Numbered from the stretch's first letter, positions 20,826-35,700 are shown. The stretch: 64,000 nucleotides of DNA from Zingiber officinale (GCF_018446385.1 NC_055996.1:13069317-13133316), one strand, 5' to 3'. The notes: generated by a model from the letters alone, not told the origin. Numbers and translations are program-made.

Positions 20826-23438
20826 TGTTGGTTGCTACTCGGAAAACCTAATGGTTCCACTGTACAAAAATTTTGTACATGATCTGAACCTTTCCTAGCT
20901 ACCATGTGTTCTTTTAAATTAAACTTGGATCGCCTGCGAAACTTAACACGTTTGATCCCAAGTTTAACTTATATATTCTTTTAGGTTTACATTTGGATCT
21001 CCTGCGGAACTTAACACGTTCAATCCAAATCACCTAGGTCACAAAGTTCATTAAATATTAATTTCCAAATTAGGCTTCCAGGACTGCATGACGAGGTACA
21101 TGACCTTCTTGGATATGGGAGCAACCACCACCGCCTAGACAAAACCTTTTAAGGAAAGTTAATATTTAATTTCCTTAAATGACTCTAGGTTAACCAAAAA
21201 GAATAATCGAAGCACAAGTTCGAAAAGAAAACAAAAGAACACAACATCGAAAACTAATTCGAAATCTAGAATCATATGCCTCTTGTATTTGGTATTTTTT
21301 ACAAAGAAATAAAACTAGAATGATGCGGAAAATAATTACTAGTTATACCTTTCTTTGTGAACTTTCAATGACCTCTTGATCTTCTATTGTAATCCTCTTC
21401 TAATCTCGGACATTGTGTGGGCAATGATCTTCCGAGATGAGAACCACCAAGGCACCTTCTTCTTTCTTCCTTCAAGTTTCGGCCAAGCAAAAACTTCCAA
21501 AGGATGAAAAACTTTTTCCACCAACCAAGCTCCAAGGGATGCAAGAAACAAGCCTCCTTTCTCTCCTTTTCTCCAAGCTAGATTCGGCCACTTCTATGTC
21601 TCCAAGAGGTGATGAAGTCTCGGCCACAAGAAGGAGAAGAGAGAAGAGGAAGGGGAAACTCTAGGGGTCGGCCACACCTAGGAAGAAAAGAGAGGAAAAA
21701 AGAATAGAGTTGTTCACCATGAAGGCACCTCTATCCCCTCTTTTATAATCCTTGGTCTTGACAAATAAGGAAATTTAAATAAAATTTTCCTTAATTCCTT
21801 TACCATGAAAAAGAAAAGTTATTTTAATTAAAACAATTTTTTTTTTTTCAATTACAATAGCCGACCACCTCTTTCCCCAAAAAAGGAGAGTTTTAATTAA
21901 AACAAAAATTAAAACTTCCTAATTTGTTTCCAGAAATTTATAAAAATTTCTCCAATAATTTTTATCCCTTCATGATTGGTTAATAAAAAGGAAATTTTAT
22001 AAATTAAAATCTTTCTTTTAAACATGTGGATAATTTACAAAAAGGAAAGTTATCTCTAAAAATTAAAATCTTCTTTCGATCTACAAATAAGGAAAGATAT
22101 TAAATCTTTTCTTAATCTTTTGTAGAAATTAATAAAAGAGAATTTTTAATTTTTAAACTTTCTTTTAAATCATGAACATGATTAAAAGGAAAGTTTTTAC
22201 CAAAATTAAAATCAACCTTTTAATCTACAAATAAGGAAAGAGATTTAGCTCTTCTCTTAATCTTTTGTAGAATCTTATAAAATGAAAGATTTAAATTTTT
22301 AAACTCTCTTTTAAATCATGTTATCCACATACGAAAATTTTTAAAAAATTAAAATTCCTTTTTATTTTAATAGGGTCGTCCACCTAAGCTTGAGTTCAAG
22401 CTAGGGCCGGCCACATGAATTCACCCATGAACCAAGCCATGGTCGCCCCTAGCTTGGTCTCCAAGCTAGCTTGGTCGACCCCTATAGAATTGGTAAGAAG
22501 GTGGGTATAATACTCTATAATTAAGAGACTACGATAGGGGCTGAGAGGAGAAATTGGTTTTGGTCTCCCGATAAAATTAAGCATCCCGTGTTCACCCCGA
22601 ACACACAACTTAATTTTATCAATAATAATTCATTCCACTAGAGAACTATTATTGAACTACCGCACCAATCCCAAATTACATTTTTTGACTCTTTCTTATT
22701 ATGAGTGTGTTAGTCTCCCTGTGTTTAAGATGTCGAATGTCCACTAATTAAATGAGTTACTGACAACTCACTTAATTAATATCTTAGTCCAAGAGTAGTA
22801 CCACTCAACCTCATCGTCATGTTGGACTAAGTTCACCTGCAGGGTTTAACATGACAATCCTTATGAGCTCCTCTTGGGGACATTCTCAACCTAGATTACT
22901 AGGGCACAGTTTTATTTTATAATCAACAACACACACTATAAGTGATATCATTTCCCAACTTATCGGGCTTATTGATTTATCGAACTAAATCTCACTCATT
23001 GATAAATTAAAGAAATAAATATCAAATATATGTGCTTGTTATTATATTATGATTAAGAGCACACACTTCCATAATAACTGAGGTCTTTGTTCCTTTATAA
23101 AGTCAGTATAAAAAGAAACGACCTCTAATGGTCCTACTCAATACACTCTAAGTGTACTAGTGTAATTATATAGTTAAGATAAACTAATACCTAATTACAC
23201 TACGACCTTCCAATGGTTTGTTCCTTTCCATCTTGATCGTGAGCTATTGTTTATAATTTATAAGGTACTGATAACATGATCCTCTGTGTGTGACACCACA
23301 CACCATGTTATCTACAGTATAAATTAATTGAACAACTACATTTATCATAAATGTAGACATTTGACCAATGTAATTCTTATTTCTAGATAAATGTTTATAC
23401 CAAAAGCTAGGCTTTTAGTATACATCCTAACACCTCTA
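20821..23438 (-). mobile_element. solo Copia LTR inserted in Copia pol (5-bp TSD)
   Basis: A 2,608-bp LTR (20826-23433, TGTTGG...CTAACA) is flanked on both sides by CCTCT (20821-20825 and 23434-23438), a 5-bp target duplication. No internal sequence of its own remains, so it is a solo LTR left by LTR-LTR recombination. It interrupts the pol of an older Copia with a related LTR. Inside it are AT-rich stretches and short frames without domains. Confidence 0.85.
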
Positions 23439-23700
23439 AGGTACTTCAATATATGCTTTAACATAGTCTAATGCCCTTGTCCAGGGTTACTTTGATATCT
23501 GTTAACTATGCCCTCGGCAAAACAGATTTCTGATCTCGTGCATAGCATACATTAGGCTTCCGACAATCGAAGCATAAGGAACTACCTTCATTTCCTCTAT
23601 CTCCTTTGATGTCTTCGGAGACATCTCTTTAGATAAAGCTACTCCATACTGAAATTCTAATATAGTGTTTGTTTTACCAATAAATGACAAGTTTTCTTAA
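23439..23700 (-). pseudogene. Copia pol remnant (reverse transcriptase/RNase H junction)
   Basis: The minus strand reads GVALSKEMSPKTSKEIEEM, VVPYASIVGSLMYAM and then, after a frame change, TMLKHILKYLR. This is the conserved Copia pol segment between reverse transcriptase and RNase H. It is truncated on the right at about 23700, where the sequence becomes unrelated AT-rich DNA, so the 5' LTR and most of pol are gone. Confidence 0.85.
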
Positions 23701-24700
23701 AAAAAACAGGAGGCGTCTAACAAACTAGAATGTTTGTGTTAATTTTGAGGAACTAATATTTTAAGTTTTTATAAACAAAATTTATTTTACTTTCTATACT
23801 GAGTAACCAAGTAGGTCATTCTCCATAGAAAGTTTTTGCTCACCACATGATGCCTTAGTCAATTTGAAATTTTAAAATTGGGAGTGTTTTTAATTTTTTT
23901 TATTGCTAGGATTCCTATACATAAAATTTAATTTATTTATATTGAGTTTTAATTTTTCTTATCAAATGAAGTATATAAGCAATGCTATTTTTTTCATAAA
24001 AAGATTTTAATTCTTAACTACTATATTGAATAAATTGTTTAAGTTGCTCAAACTCAAACTGAATATATTTGTGACAGGTCTTTCTGATGTTCTCTTCATT
24101 TTTCTAGATTCGTTAATATTGAAAATAAAGGTTATGGAGGTAAGCTGATTAGACTGCATTTCTTTATTATTTTCCATATTAGTGTCAGGATTCTGTGTTA
24201 TATTACTCTACTTATCTCTTTGTATTTTTGAGTTAAATTTTTCTTCACTGTCAGTGTTCTTTTGTTAAAAATTCAAATGATTGCTCTTTGTAAATACCTC
24301 TTGCATTCTAACTGAAATTGATTACAAATAGAATGATTATTCTTAAACAATTTAATAGTGTAAGAATGGAAAAAATTATATCTATAGTTTTAGAATTGAT
24401 GTTTCATTCTAATTTTTATGTTAGAATTATAGGAATTTATGCGTAAATAAAAAATAAATAACCGTCATAGAACAAAAAATCTTATTTCCTTATCCGATTT
24501 CTAGAAACAAAATTTTATAAATTAAAATAATTATTATTTAGATTGATGGAAGGATAAATTAGGGCATAGTTAATAGTCTCGTCCAAGGCCTTTAAACAAC
24601 TAGGATCGACTCTGAGGACCAGTTCATTGGGTGATTGCTTTGTTCCAATTTAATCAGGGCGTGTATATTCAAAAGTCCATTATTTGTTTATATCTTTTTT
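23701..24700. other. AT-rich intergenic DNA
   Basis: No coding region, tandem repeat or clear element border is visible in this stretch. Confidence 0.35.
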
Positions 24701-24905
24701 TCCCTCAGGCTGATGCGATGATTTAGATATAGGGTGTTGCCATATGAGGTTTTGGGGTTGAAACTCGGTATACCCGAGTATGTCCTCCTCCATGCCTTGA
24801 CCATTTGCACTAATGACTAGTAGTCAACTATGATTTACCTCCTCCGTATTGACTTAGGGATAGGTTGGCACGGACATCGGAGGCAAGTGAATTACCTTTT
24901 GCTAC
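24701..24905 (+). mobile_element. SINE copy related to 892-1080
   Basis: It shares the landmarks of the SINE at 892: a TCCCTCAGG head, AGGGTGTTGCCATATGAGG, a GGGTTGAAACTCGG B-box-like segment, AATGACTAGTAGTCA, GATTTACCTCCTCCGTATTGA, and a CTTTTTGCTACGTG-type end (here CCTTTTGCTACG). I see no clear target duplication. It is diverged. Confidence 0.6.
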
Positions 24906-25012
24906 GTGAATAAAAAAATAAAAGGACATATATTCATTTGATTTAATTTAACATTTAACGTGACTGATTTATCTCTATAGAAAGTTGAATTGATGCTATG
25001 GATTATGATGCA

Positions 25013-25260
25013 GTGACAAATATAATTTTGTTTTCTTGGAATGGTTTAATGACTAGTGCATGAGGTGCTGCCATTATAAGGTCAGAGATTTAAATCTCGA
25101 CATAGTCGAAATAAATGTCTCTCTCATGCGTTAATCACTATTCTAAATACTAGTAGTCATCCGTGATTTACCTCCTCCGTATTGACCCTGAGATAAATTG
25201 ACGAGAGCACTAAGACGAGCATAATCATTTTTTATCATCATGATAAATATAATTTTTTTA
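25013..25260 (+). mobile_element. second diverged SINE copy
   Basis: It contains the same ACTAGTAGTCATCCGTGATT and TACCTCCTCCGTATTGACC segments and a related head (AGGTGCTGCCATTATAAGG). Imperfect flanking repeats, TGACAAATATAATTTTGTTTT at about 25014 and TGATAAATATAATTTTTTTAC at about 25242, may be the target duplication. It lies about 110 bp after the previous copy. Confidence 0.5.
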
Positions 25261-26380
25261 CTGGCCATATTATATAGATTATTATTTGTACTTTCAAATT
25301 TATACTGATAGAATTTTTTTTAATATCATCGATCATCTTTAAAATTAGTCTGACTTAGATTATAAACAAAAAATGAATGATTATAAATTATTTAGTTAAT
25401 TTTTAGGTGAATTAAAAAACATGCCTACATTCAAAATTATTTTTAATTAAAATTATTTTATAAACTAAATTTTAGTTAAACTTATTATTATAATGATTTT
25501 GATTAATTATGTAATAATATTAGAATAAGAAATTTTAGGAATAAATTTTTTTTAAATTTTTTTATAAGGTGCCTTTATTTTATTAAAAAAACAAAAAATA
25601 CTCTAGAAATTCAAAAAAAATAATCTTTAAGAATTATTTCTGATATTTTATATTTCTCTTTTATAATTTTTTAATTTTTATACACTTTTTATTCTCTTAT
25701 ATAATTTTATTTAAAGATAGAGCACAAGTTAATTGGGAGCTTACCAAACCCGAGCATAAGCCAATGAGACATAAGCCTAAACTGTTTGGCTTGGCACACG
25801 CCAATTAGACCAATGGTTATTAACGCCGTGTTTGATTTGACACAACACAAAAATGATGCCTAAATTGGTCGTCCATTCTTAGTGCATTCACATGAGTTCG
25901 GATCCTCTTTCCCTTTTGTCCCACTCATTAATTGGATAGACTAAATTACATTTCAAGAATAATGTATACATCAAAAGAAATATTATATATATCTTAAAAA
26001 TATCATAACCATCTGATTAACAAAGAGACATAGAGACACATGAATTCCGAATTCATTCACATCAAATTCACTATATAATTTAAGATAAAAAAATTTACTA
26101 AACATTTATTTTTCAATACACTATATATATTAATTTTTTTATTTCATTTTATTTATAATATTTAGAAAATAAAATATATTTTTTAAATTTAGAAAAGTAT
26201 TATTATATAATTTAAAGAAGGAATAAGATACTACATATAAAGATTTTTTTAACTATTCGATAGGCTTTTATTACTCTATATAAACCCAGTTTAATATTTT
26301 TTATTAAACAATATTTATTGGCGTGAGAAAAAAATAATAATACGAATTTAAAAATAATAAATGGAATAAGAATGATAACT
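25261..26380. other. AT-rich intergenic DNA upstream of GRV2
   Basis: No gene or repeat border is seen. GC content rises sharply after 26390, which marks the GRV2 promoter and leader region. Confidence 0.35.
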
Positions 26381-26717
26381 GGTTCCCAATCAGTAAGACC
26401 CCGTTTACATCTCCAGCTCTCGACACACCTTCGATCACCTCCGCCGACGATTGCAACTTCCATTCCCACCGGATTCCCCAACGCCGTCGACGAGATCGCG
26501 GAGGACGAAGGTGGCGTGAAGAAGAGGTCGATCCTGTTATCTGTTTTTGTTTTTGGTTTTTATTTAAGAAGCTGATCCACCGATCCACGAGGCGGCGCAG
26601 GAGCACAAGAATATCCAAGAAGGCCTCGCCAGAGATCGGCAGCGCTGGGTGCGACTCAGTCACGCCACGGCCCGTTCCACGCGAACGCGGGCTCACGGCT
26701 CTTCCCCTTCTTGCCTA

Positions 26718-26741
26718 ATGCGCAGCGCACCCGATACCTAG
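26718..26741 (+). promoter_or_regulatory. short upstream ORF before the GRV2 start
   Basis: ATG CGC AGC GCA CCC GAT ACC TAG encodes seven residues and ends 20 bp before the main ATG at 26762. If transcription starts upstream, it could lower GRV2 translation. Whether it lies in the mRNA is an inference. Confidence 0.4.
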
Positions 26742-26761
26742 AGTCCCTCCCCCCTCCCCCT

Positions 26762-29700
26762 ATGGATTTCGTCAGCCGCTACGCCACCACCGCCTCCCCG
26801 TCAGTAGACCACCACCACCATCCGGCGCCTCATCTGGAGACATCTCCAGCGCTGGTTGCTGCCCCCGCTGGCCCCGCCGTCCCCGAGGAGCCGGAGTACT
26901 TGGCTCGGTACATGGTGGTCAAACACTCATGGCGCGGCCGGTACAAGCGAATCTTGTGCATTTCCAGCTCCGCCATCATAACGCTGGATCCTACCACGCT
27001 GGTTGTCACCAATTCTTACGATGCCCCGGAAGATTTCGAGGGGGCGGCTCCTGTGTCGGGGCGGGGAGATGATATCGGCTCGCAGGAGTTCACCGTTAGC
27101 GTACGGACAGATGGGAAGGGGAAGTTCAAGGCTATGAAGTTCTCGTCGAGGTTTAGGGCGAGCGTCCTGACACTGTTGCACCGTCTCAGGTGGGGTAAGT
27201 TGGGACCGATCATGGAATTCCCAGTGCTTCATCTACGGAGAAGGACTTCCACATGGGTTCCATATGTAAGTTCGAATTCTTAGCTATATGATCACGGTGA
27301 ATAGTTAGCTGAATGCTCTATCTTCTGTTTGTGCTTACCCAATATTCAAGGGCGTTTCTATGTTGTTTATACTGTCTGATGTAGAGTGATCTTATTACAA
27401 TTTCTGTTTGACACTTTTAAGACTGCTTCTAAGATTACTCTATCTGCTGTTTGTTCTTGCCCAATACTCAAGGGCGTTACTATGTTGTTTATACTGTCTG
27501 ATGTAGAGTGATCTTATTACAATTTCTGGTTGACACTTCTAAGACTGCTTCTAACTCAGAATTGTTAGACATTGTTTACATATGTAAAATCCAATGTCCG
27601 AGTACAATAATCATATGTTTCTGTTAGATTCTTGATTGGTATTGATTTTCTAAGTGATGATTGTGTTGATTGGGAGGTTACAAAGCTTTATCTTTTTTTT
27701 ACAGTCTAATAAAACGCTTGCTATGAACCTGGTAAATGTTGGATAGTATTTCTCCTGGTGTCTACCACGACATAGCTTTTTATGCTAACTTGGGCTGCTT
27801 GTATCGTGTTGATTTCTAAATGAAGAAACTCAGATTTGTAAAATAATTATAGCTCAACAAAAAAACTTTGTTTCTGCACTATAGAATGTGATTATTTGTT
27901 TGGCAATCATAGTGTTTCCTTCACATCACTGCAATGTATGTCCTACAGAAATTGAAGGTTACAGCTACTGGTGTTGAACTTATTGAAGGACAGTCTGGAG
28001 ATCCTCGGTGGTGTTTGGATTTTAGGGACATGGATTCTACCCCAATCATACTCCTCACAGACAGTTATGGAAATAGCAGTTCAGATTGGGGAGGGTTTGT
28101 TTTATGCCCCCTGTATGGGAGAAAAAGTAAAGCCTTTAGAGCTGCCTCTGGAACTTCTAATTCTGCAATTGTATCATACCTGGTAACACTGTTTCCTACA
28201 GAATGCTGTTTCCTCCCATTTCCTTTGGGTCTTTGGTATTGTCAAATATACGATCAATTTTTTTATGGAATTGTGTCTGATATCTTGGCAGACTAAAACT
28301 GCAAAAACTACTGTTGGGTTGTCATTGTCTGTTGACAGTTCTCAGAAGATGACTGTCGTGGATTTTTTAAACAAAAGAGGTAGACTCTTGATAATCCTCT
28401 AAACCTCTTGTTTTCTTATTAGCATGTACTTGAAGTCCTTTATATGAACCTTTGAATTTAAAATGAATCTTATCTAGATTACTCAAGGCATGCACATGTA
28501 ATTAAAATAAAAAATAAAATTGGTTTGTTTTACTCACTAGGGCATGATACAATGTTCAGAGGGCTCATAGCCAGACAATCACAGACCAAGCGTCATTGAT
28601 TTTGAAACAGATGCACTGTTTTGTTTTGCCATTTGTTTGTATGTTAACGTGCTGCTTTTGTTGGATTGAATAAGTGACTATTTTTTTAAAGAAAATTATA
28701 AATGAAAAGACTAATGTTGCAAATTACTTAAGTAGCTCAATTCAATTTACACTTATCTTAGTTGAAAAGGTTGTAAATGAATGGTCCATTCTGCCCTATC
28801 TAAATTTCTTACTATCTTCTTCATTAGAAGGGATGTCCAAACAACAATGATATGATAGTTTTCTTTGTTGTATGTGTTTGTATTACAGGTATTGCTTAGA
28901 TTCATATGCAAAATATTTTGTAGGAAGTTAATGCATTGCTTAAAATGATTAATTTATTAGTTTACTGATAAATATAAATTTTCTTTACATTGATAATTTA
29001 ATTTATTAATTTCATATATTATATTAATAGATGTAAGCTCATAGATTTTCTGACACATGCTGTTGTTCTACATCATTGTCAATGTAGCAAATATTATTTG
29101 TTGAAAAAATATGGACCACATATTGCATACAATATGCATCATGCAGGGGCTCAACCGCATATTGCCTGCACATGTCAGGATCATTGGCCAATGATTTGTT
29201 GTTGGCCAATGATTTATTGGTACATCTGTTGGAACCATGTGGGTTCTATTTTGTCTTAGTAGATGTGAGTTCATATGTTCTACATCATTGTCAATATACT
29301 ACATATGCATCTGCCTACAATGTGCATTATGTAAGGGCTCAACCACATATTGCCTTCACATATCAATATATCATGATGGCTAGCAAATGAATTACTGGTT
29401 CATCTGTTTGAATCATATGTGTTCTAATTAACCATGCGGGTCTAATTCATTTTTGTTCTATTACTTGAATAAATGTACTATTCTGGAGGAGCAAATGACT
29501 TTCATGGATTTTAGGATTCCGTACTTTTTGTTTACCTTTGATGGGTTTTTGGGCATTATAATTTGATGAAGGTCCTTTTTTTTCTTCTTGCAATAATGAA
29601 TAATGAAATCTATTGGAATCATTTTATGATTTGCTTCTGTATGTTGCTTTCTCTAGTCCAATAAACATTATCATTGTAGTTTAATTTTTTCAATAGTATA

Positions 29701-32700
29701 CTTGTCTTACAGCAAAGGAGGCAGTTGGAGCAAATGACAACCCTTATGGGGAATGGTCAGTAACAAGGTTGCGTTCTGCTGCAAAGGGCACAGCTAATGT
29801 TGAGAGTCCAAATCTTGGAATTGGACCAAAAGGAGGCCTTGGAGAACATGGGGATTCTGTATCTCGGCAGTTGATTCTCACTAAACTTGCAATTATTGAA
29901 AGACGCCCAGATAACTATGAGGTACTTAGATGGCATTGAACTATTTGACATGGCCAACTTATATATCTGCAATGAAATAGTTCCTTGTTTAATTGGGAAG
30001 CTAAGTTTAAAAACATATGTATGCAGGTGTTATGCAGATCCCTGCTGCATAACACAAATGTAATATGTGTGCACATGTGTGGGAGCATATTCAATCCATA
30101 TTGTAAAACAACTTATAAAATCCATAATTAACATTGTATTTGTATGTCGATTCAATCAATTGGGAAATCACCCTAAAGTCCCTTATTTTTGGTTTTTGCC
30201 TGAAAAGACTTTTTCGCCATAAATTACCCACCTAGACCCCCTTTTCTAAATTATCATCAGCCCAATCCTTCTATGGAACCAAGCTTTTAAGTGCCCAAAA
30301 GAAAAAGGAAAAGGAAAAACATGATGCATCTTATGATTATTTAGGGCCTCTGATGCGATTTCTAGAATCAAAGTTTAGATAATGATGTGTAAATTTCAGT
30401 AGGGTTGACAAATAGTCACAACATGCACTAAGGATACCAAATGTACCTCTAGCATCGCATATCAAGCTTTAGTGCCAAATATTGTTGGATGCTTATAACA
30501 GTCACCAGAAATCTGTCATTTGACTATAAATAACATTTTATCGGTCAGATTGACTACAGTTTAGCTCTATTTTGGCACTCAACCAACTTTTGGTTTAATC
30601 TTGCTTGAGTACCAAAAGATGTTATTTAATTTTAGGATGCACTACCTTTTTGTTTTCCCTTTTTTGACAGTCAATCAAGTTTTTGCTAAAAAATAATTCT
30701 GAACAAGGGTTAGGGGAGGGCATTGGGAGTATCTTAGAATAAGGGCCCTACAAGATAATTTATGCAAAAGGGTTATTCTCGGCACAAAAATGAAAATTTG
30801 ATCTTTTTTAGGGCAATCAATGCTTCATTTGGCTATGGGTCTATGGTTGCTCGCCATTACATATAATATAACATGAGTAATGACAATTATCTACCTTAGT
30901 TGAATTCTATGTAAATACTAGATAGCCAACAAAAAGTCAAATCAAACAAAATAATGATTTGATTTTGTCTGGTTCTATCCAATGCAGTTTAGATGTACTG
31001 GAATTGCATTTGTTTGAGTTGCTGCATAGTGGACTACCTGCAATGCATATAGCCCACCTTCAATAGCCAAATGGATATGGATATCTCCTATTTCATACAT
31101 AGTTATGGGTCTGCCTGGAATGCTTCTTAAAACCATCCCTATACCTAGTACGATACCTAGAATTCCTTGTTTGAACTATTTGTCTGGATTACAATATTAG
31201 CAAATTTGGATTTTGCAGGCTGTCATTATTCGTCCTCTTTCTGTTGTAAGTTCTCTTGTTCGGTTTTCTGAAGAACCACAGATGTTTGCAGTTGAGTTCA
31301 GTGATGGATGCCCTGTTCATGTAAGTAATCTTGTTTGAGTGTGTGTTAGAAACTGTAGTTTTACAAACATATATGTTTCTTTTGTAATTTTCTCATATGC
31401 TACTTAAATTAGGTCTATGCAAGCACTTCTCGTGACAACTTACTGGCAGCATTGCGTGATGTTCTGCAATCAGAGGTTTGCGGAGTTATTTTTCCACCCA
31501 AGTCCTAATTTTTGTCTAATGTGAAAGGATTCTGAAGCTATCAGCTTGCTTTATTTTTTTTGGTCTCTCCACCATGTATCTAGTTTGATCATCTCTTACT
31601 AGTTGCTCTTTAAATCTAAGAAAGGAGACTCTACCACATAATCTGATTGATTCTCATCATGCAGAGCCAGAGTCCAGTTCCTATATTGCCAAGATTGACC
31701 ATGCCTGGTCACCGTATAGATCCTCCTTGTGCTAGTTTTAATCTTCAGACGCGGCTGCTTCCTCTTAGTCAACGGAATCCTGTTTCTGATATGGAAACTG
31801 CATCCATGCACTTGAAACATTTAGCTGCAGCTGCAAAAGATGCTGTTGGTGAAGCAGGTACAATCCCTGGCTCAAGAGCTAGGTTATGGCGCAGAATAAG
31901 GGAATTTAACGCTTGTATAGCATATAGTGGAGTGCCTCCTAATCTTGAAGTGCCTGAGGTAGTCTTAATGGCATTGATCACAATGCTTCCAGCCACACCA
32001 ACCCTTCCTCCGGATGCTCCTCCACTTCCCCCTCTGTCTCCCAAAGCAGCAGCTACAATCATTGGGTTCATTGCATGCTTACGAAGGATACTTATATCCA
32101 GAGCTGCAGCATCTCATCTTATATCGTTTCCTGCTGCAGTTGCAAGAATAATGGGTTTACTAAGAAATGGCTCAGAAGGTGTGGCAGCTGAAGCAGCTGG
32201 ATTGGTATCAATGCTTATAGGTGGTGGTCCTGGTGATTCCAGTATATTGGTCGACTCAAAAGGAGAGACACATGCCACTTATATGCATACTAAATCTGTC
32301 TTATTCGCACATCAAAATTCTGTGACTGTTCTTGTAAATAGATTAAAACCTGCATCTGTTTCTCCATTGTTCTCCATGTCCGTTGTGGAAGTTCTTGAAG
32401 CTATGCTTTGTGAACCACAAGGTGAAACGACTCAGCACACTACTTTTGTTGAATTGCTACGTCAGGTTGCAGGTTTACGTTGTCGCTTGTTTGCATTATT
32501 TGGGCACCCTGCAGAAAGTGTGAGAGAGACAGTAGCTGTCATCATGCGTACTATAGCAGAGGAGGATGCAATTGCAGCAGAATCTATGCGTGATGCTGCC
32601 TTAAGAGATGGTGCTCTTTTGAGGCACTTGCTGCATGCCTTTTTTATTGTTACTAGGGAGCGCCGTGATGTTAGTCGACAACTTGTAGCACTTTGGGCAG

Positions 32701-35700
32701 ATTCTTATCAACCCGCTCTTGATTTGCTTTCAAGAGTTATTCCTCCTGGGCTTGTTGCTTATTTGCACACACGAATAGATGCTGCTTCTGAAGATCAGAA
32801 CCAATTAAACGAAGAAGTACCTTTAACGAAGAGAAGACAAAGGCGCATATTTCAGCAGAGGAAATCTAATTTTGGAGGAGCTATTATGCCTCAGGAACCT
32901 GGGATGCATTCTTTTCAAAATATTCAAGATGGTGATTCAACTAATGCTTCAGTGGCGACACAAATAAATCTGAAACCTTTCCAAGAATCAAACTTGGGAC
33001 AGTATTTGGTTTCTCCATTTGCTAACCCTGGCGTAAGCCATCCCAGTGAACTCACATATGGGGTTCAGCATAATGCTGCTTCGGGGATGGTTGATGTTGA
33101 TCATGTTTATCAAGTACCTACAACACAAAAAATAGATCTGAATGCTTCTATTTCGGTTGATTCTGCAAACTCTGTTGGTTTCATGAATCCTGAATTTGCT
33201 GCCCCAGCACAGGTAGTCGTAGAAAACACACCTGTTGGATCAGGTAGGCTGTTATGCAATTGGTATGGATTCTGGAGAGCATTTGGTCTAGATCACAATC
33301 GTGCTGATCTAATATGGAATGAACGGACTAGACAAGAGCTTCGTGAGGCTTTGCAAGCAGAAGTTCATAAACTGGATGTTGAAAAGGAGCGAACAGAGGA
33401 TATTCTTCCTGAAGGTGCTATTCTTGAAGTGAATAATGGACAGGATAATGCACCTAAGATTTCATGGAATTATGCAGAATTTTTAGTGAGCTACCCCAGC
33501 TTATCAAAAGAAGTCTGTGTGGGACAGTATTATCTGCGTTTGCTGCTTGAAAGTGGAAGCAGCTGTGGAGCACAAGACTTTCCTTTGCGCGACCCTGTTG
33601 CCTTTTTCCGAGCATTGTACCATCGTTTCTTATGTGATGCAGACACTGGGCTTATCGTTGATGGTGCTATTCCTGATGAGTTGGGATCATCAGATGATTG
33701 GTGTGATATGGGAAGATTAGATGGTTTTGGTGGAGGAGGAGGTTCTGCTGTTCGAGAGCTTTGTGCAAGGGCAATGTCCATTGTGTATGAACAAAATTAC
33801 AAAACCATTGGGCATTTTGATGGTACAGCTCACATTACTGTCCTGTTGGACCGAACAGATGATCGAGCATTGAGGCACCGATTACTGTTACTTTTAAAGG
33901 TGGTTTCACTAACTCGAGAACACTGTTGCTGTACTATATTTAGTCATCAACCAATTTGCTTCCTTAGTTTTTATGAATCTATTTATTCTTTATATGATTA
34001 TAGAAGAAAAAACCAAAGTTCTTTGACATCCAAGATCCATCAGTATTGCAGGTTCCATTAAAAGTGTGGCATTCATATTTGTTTGCCTTACTAGAATGAT
34101 AATAGAACAGGTTTACATAGCTTAACTATCTGCTCTACTTCTCTTCTTTTGGAAAAGGATAATGTGTTTAAGTTTTTATGTAATATTCCTTCAAAACTGA
34201 ATAAAAGTTGACAATGTATGTATATAGGTTCATAACAGTGGACAGACTACTATAGCATTGGGCTATAGCTGGAAAGTGTGTATTTGGTTCATAATAGTGG
34301 ACAGACTATTATAGCATTGGGTTATTGCAGGAAAGTAGTATAATTGTTCTGTGGATTGCCTTCTACAGGCCGGAGCCTAAATAAACTTTAAACCTGGTTA
34401 GAAAGCGTACTCATGCACATAAACAAAGAAACACTTGCATTCTTGCAAGAATGAAACAGAAAAATCATATGTTTTTCTAGTTGCTTGACATTCATACAAA
34501 TAGATACAGATAAAACAAACATAACCTGGAAAGCAAGTTGCACAACATGATAAATGCTACTTCTGAAAAGAAATGTTAACAATCTTTCACCACCCACCAG
34601 CTCCTGTCCTGTAGAACCTAAACTAAAAAAACTCAAATAGGATTCTAAGTATAAGTTCATAAACAAAACTGAGTAACCCATTGAATTCCAAAATATCTTA
34701 ACATCAGATTCATATCATATAAGAAAGATGACTCCTATGTAGAATATCCACATAGGATTTTCTATAGTTGTACTGCCCAATGTGTATTTTAAATTAAAGA
34801 ATAGAAACTAATTTCTCAATGAGGTCTCAACTAGGAACTACAACAGTTTATAGAGTTCAAAGGAAGTTAGATTGCAATACACTAGTAATGAAAAAAATCA
34901 TTTAAATATTAAAATGAGTAATGAGAAAGTCAATAAAACGAGACTAGTGAAATTTACATCTATCACTTTTGCTATTTTGTAACCTGAAAAAATTGTTAAA
35001 CAAGTACACAACCTAGAATTAATAGCACATCTATGGCTACTTGGTCTTTGGTCAAGTCATGAAAGCAATTCCAACATTTGAAGGTGGTCTAACCATGCCC
35101 AACAAACACATGATATGATGGGGTATGTTTGCTAATGATCAATCGAGTTAGAACAACCATGACATCTAATTGTCTATTGGCCCCTAGGCAAACTAATAAA
35201 TTTTGACCGTATCTGCTCGTGTAATACAAAGTTTCAAATAATGGTGAAGGCATATATGGGGACAAAATTCAATGTGTTTACCAATTATTTTGATAAAATA
35301 ATCAGGATATGTTTAGAAAAATATTTTTAAATTTACTTCTATAAGATTAATTAACCTAAACAATGCATATGTTTTATCATTATTTTTATTTTCCTAATTT
35401 GATATAATTTGTTTTAGTTTGCTTAAGCAAGCTACATAAATAAACTTATACATCTATCTCATACAAATTCTAATCAATCAATCTCAAAATCACTATAAAA
35501 ATACTCATGTTAAAATTAAAGTGTTTAATGCTTGCAACTATATTTGACAATATATTGTTAATAAAAAATTATTACAATTTACAAGTATTGCTTTTCTTTA
35601 AGAGAGAGCTTGCTTACAAAATATTTACATTGTACTTGTACCTAAAGTGTTTAACGCTTGCAATTATATCAAACTATATATTGTTGATTAAAAAAGATTA

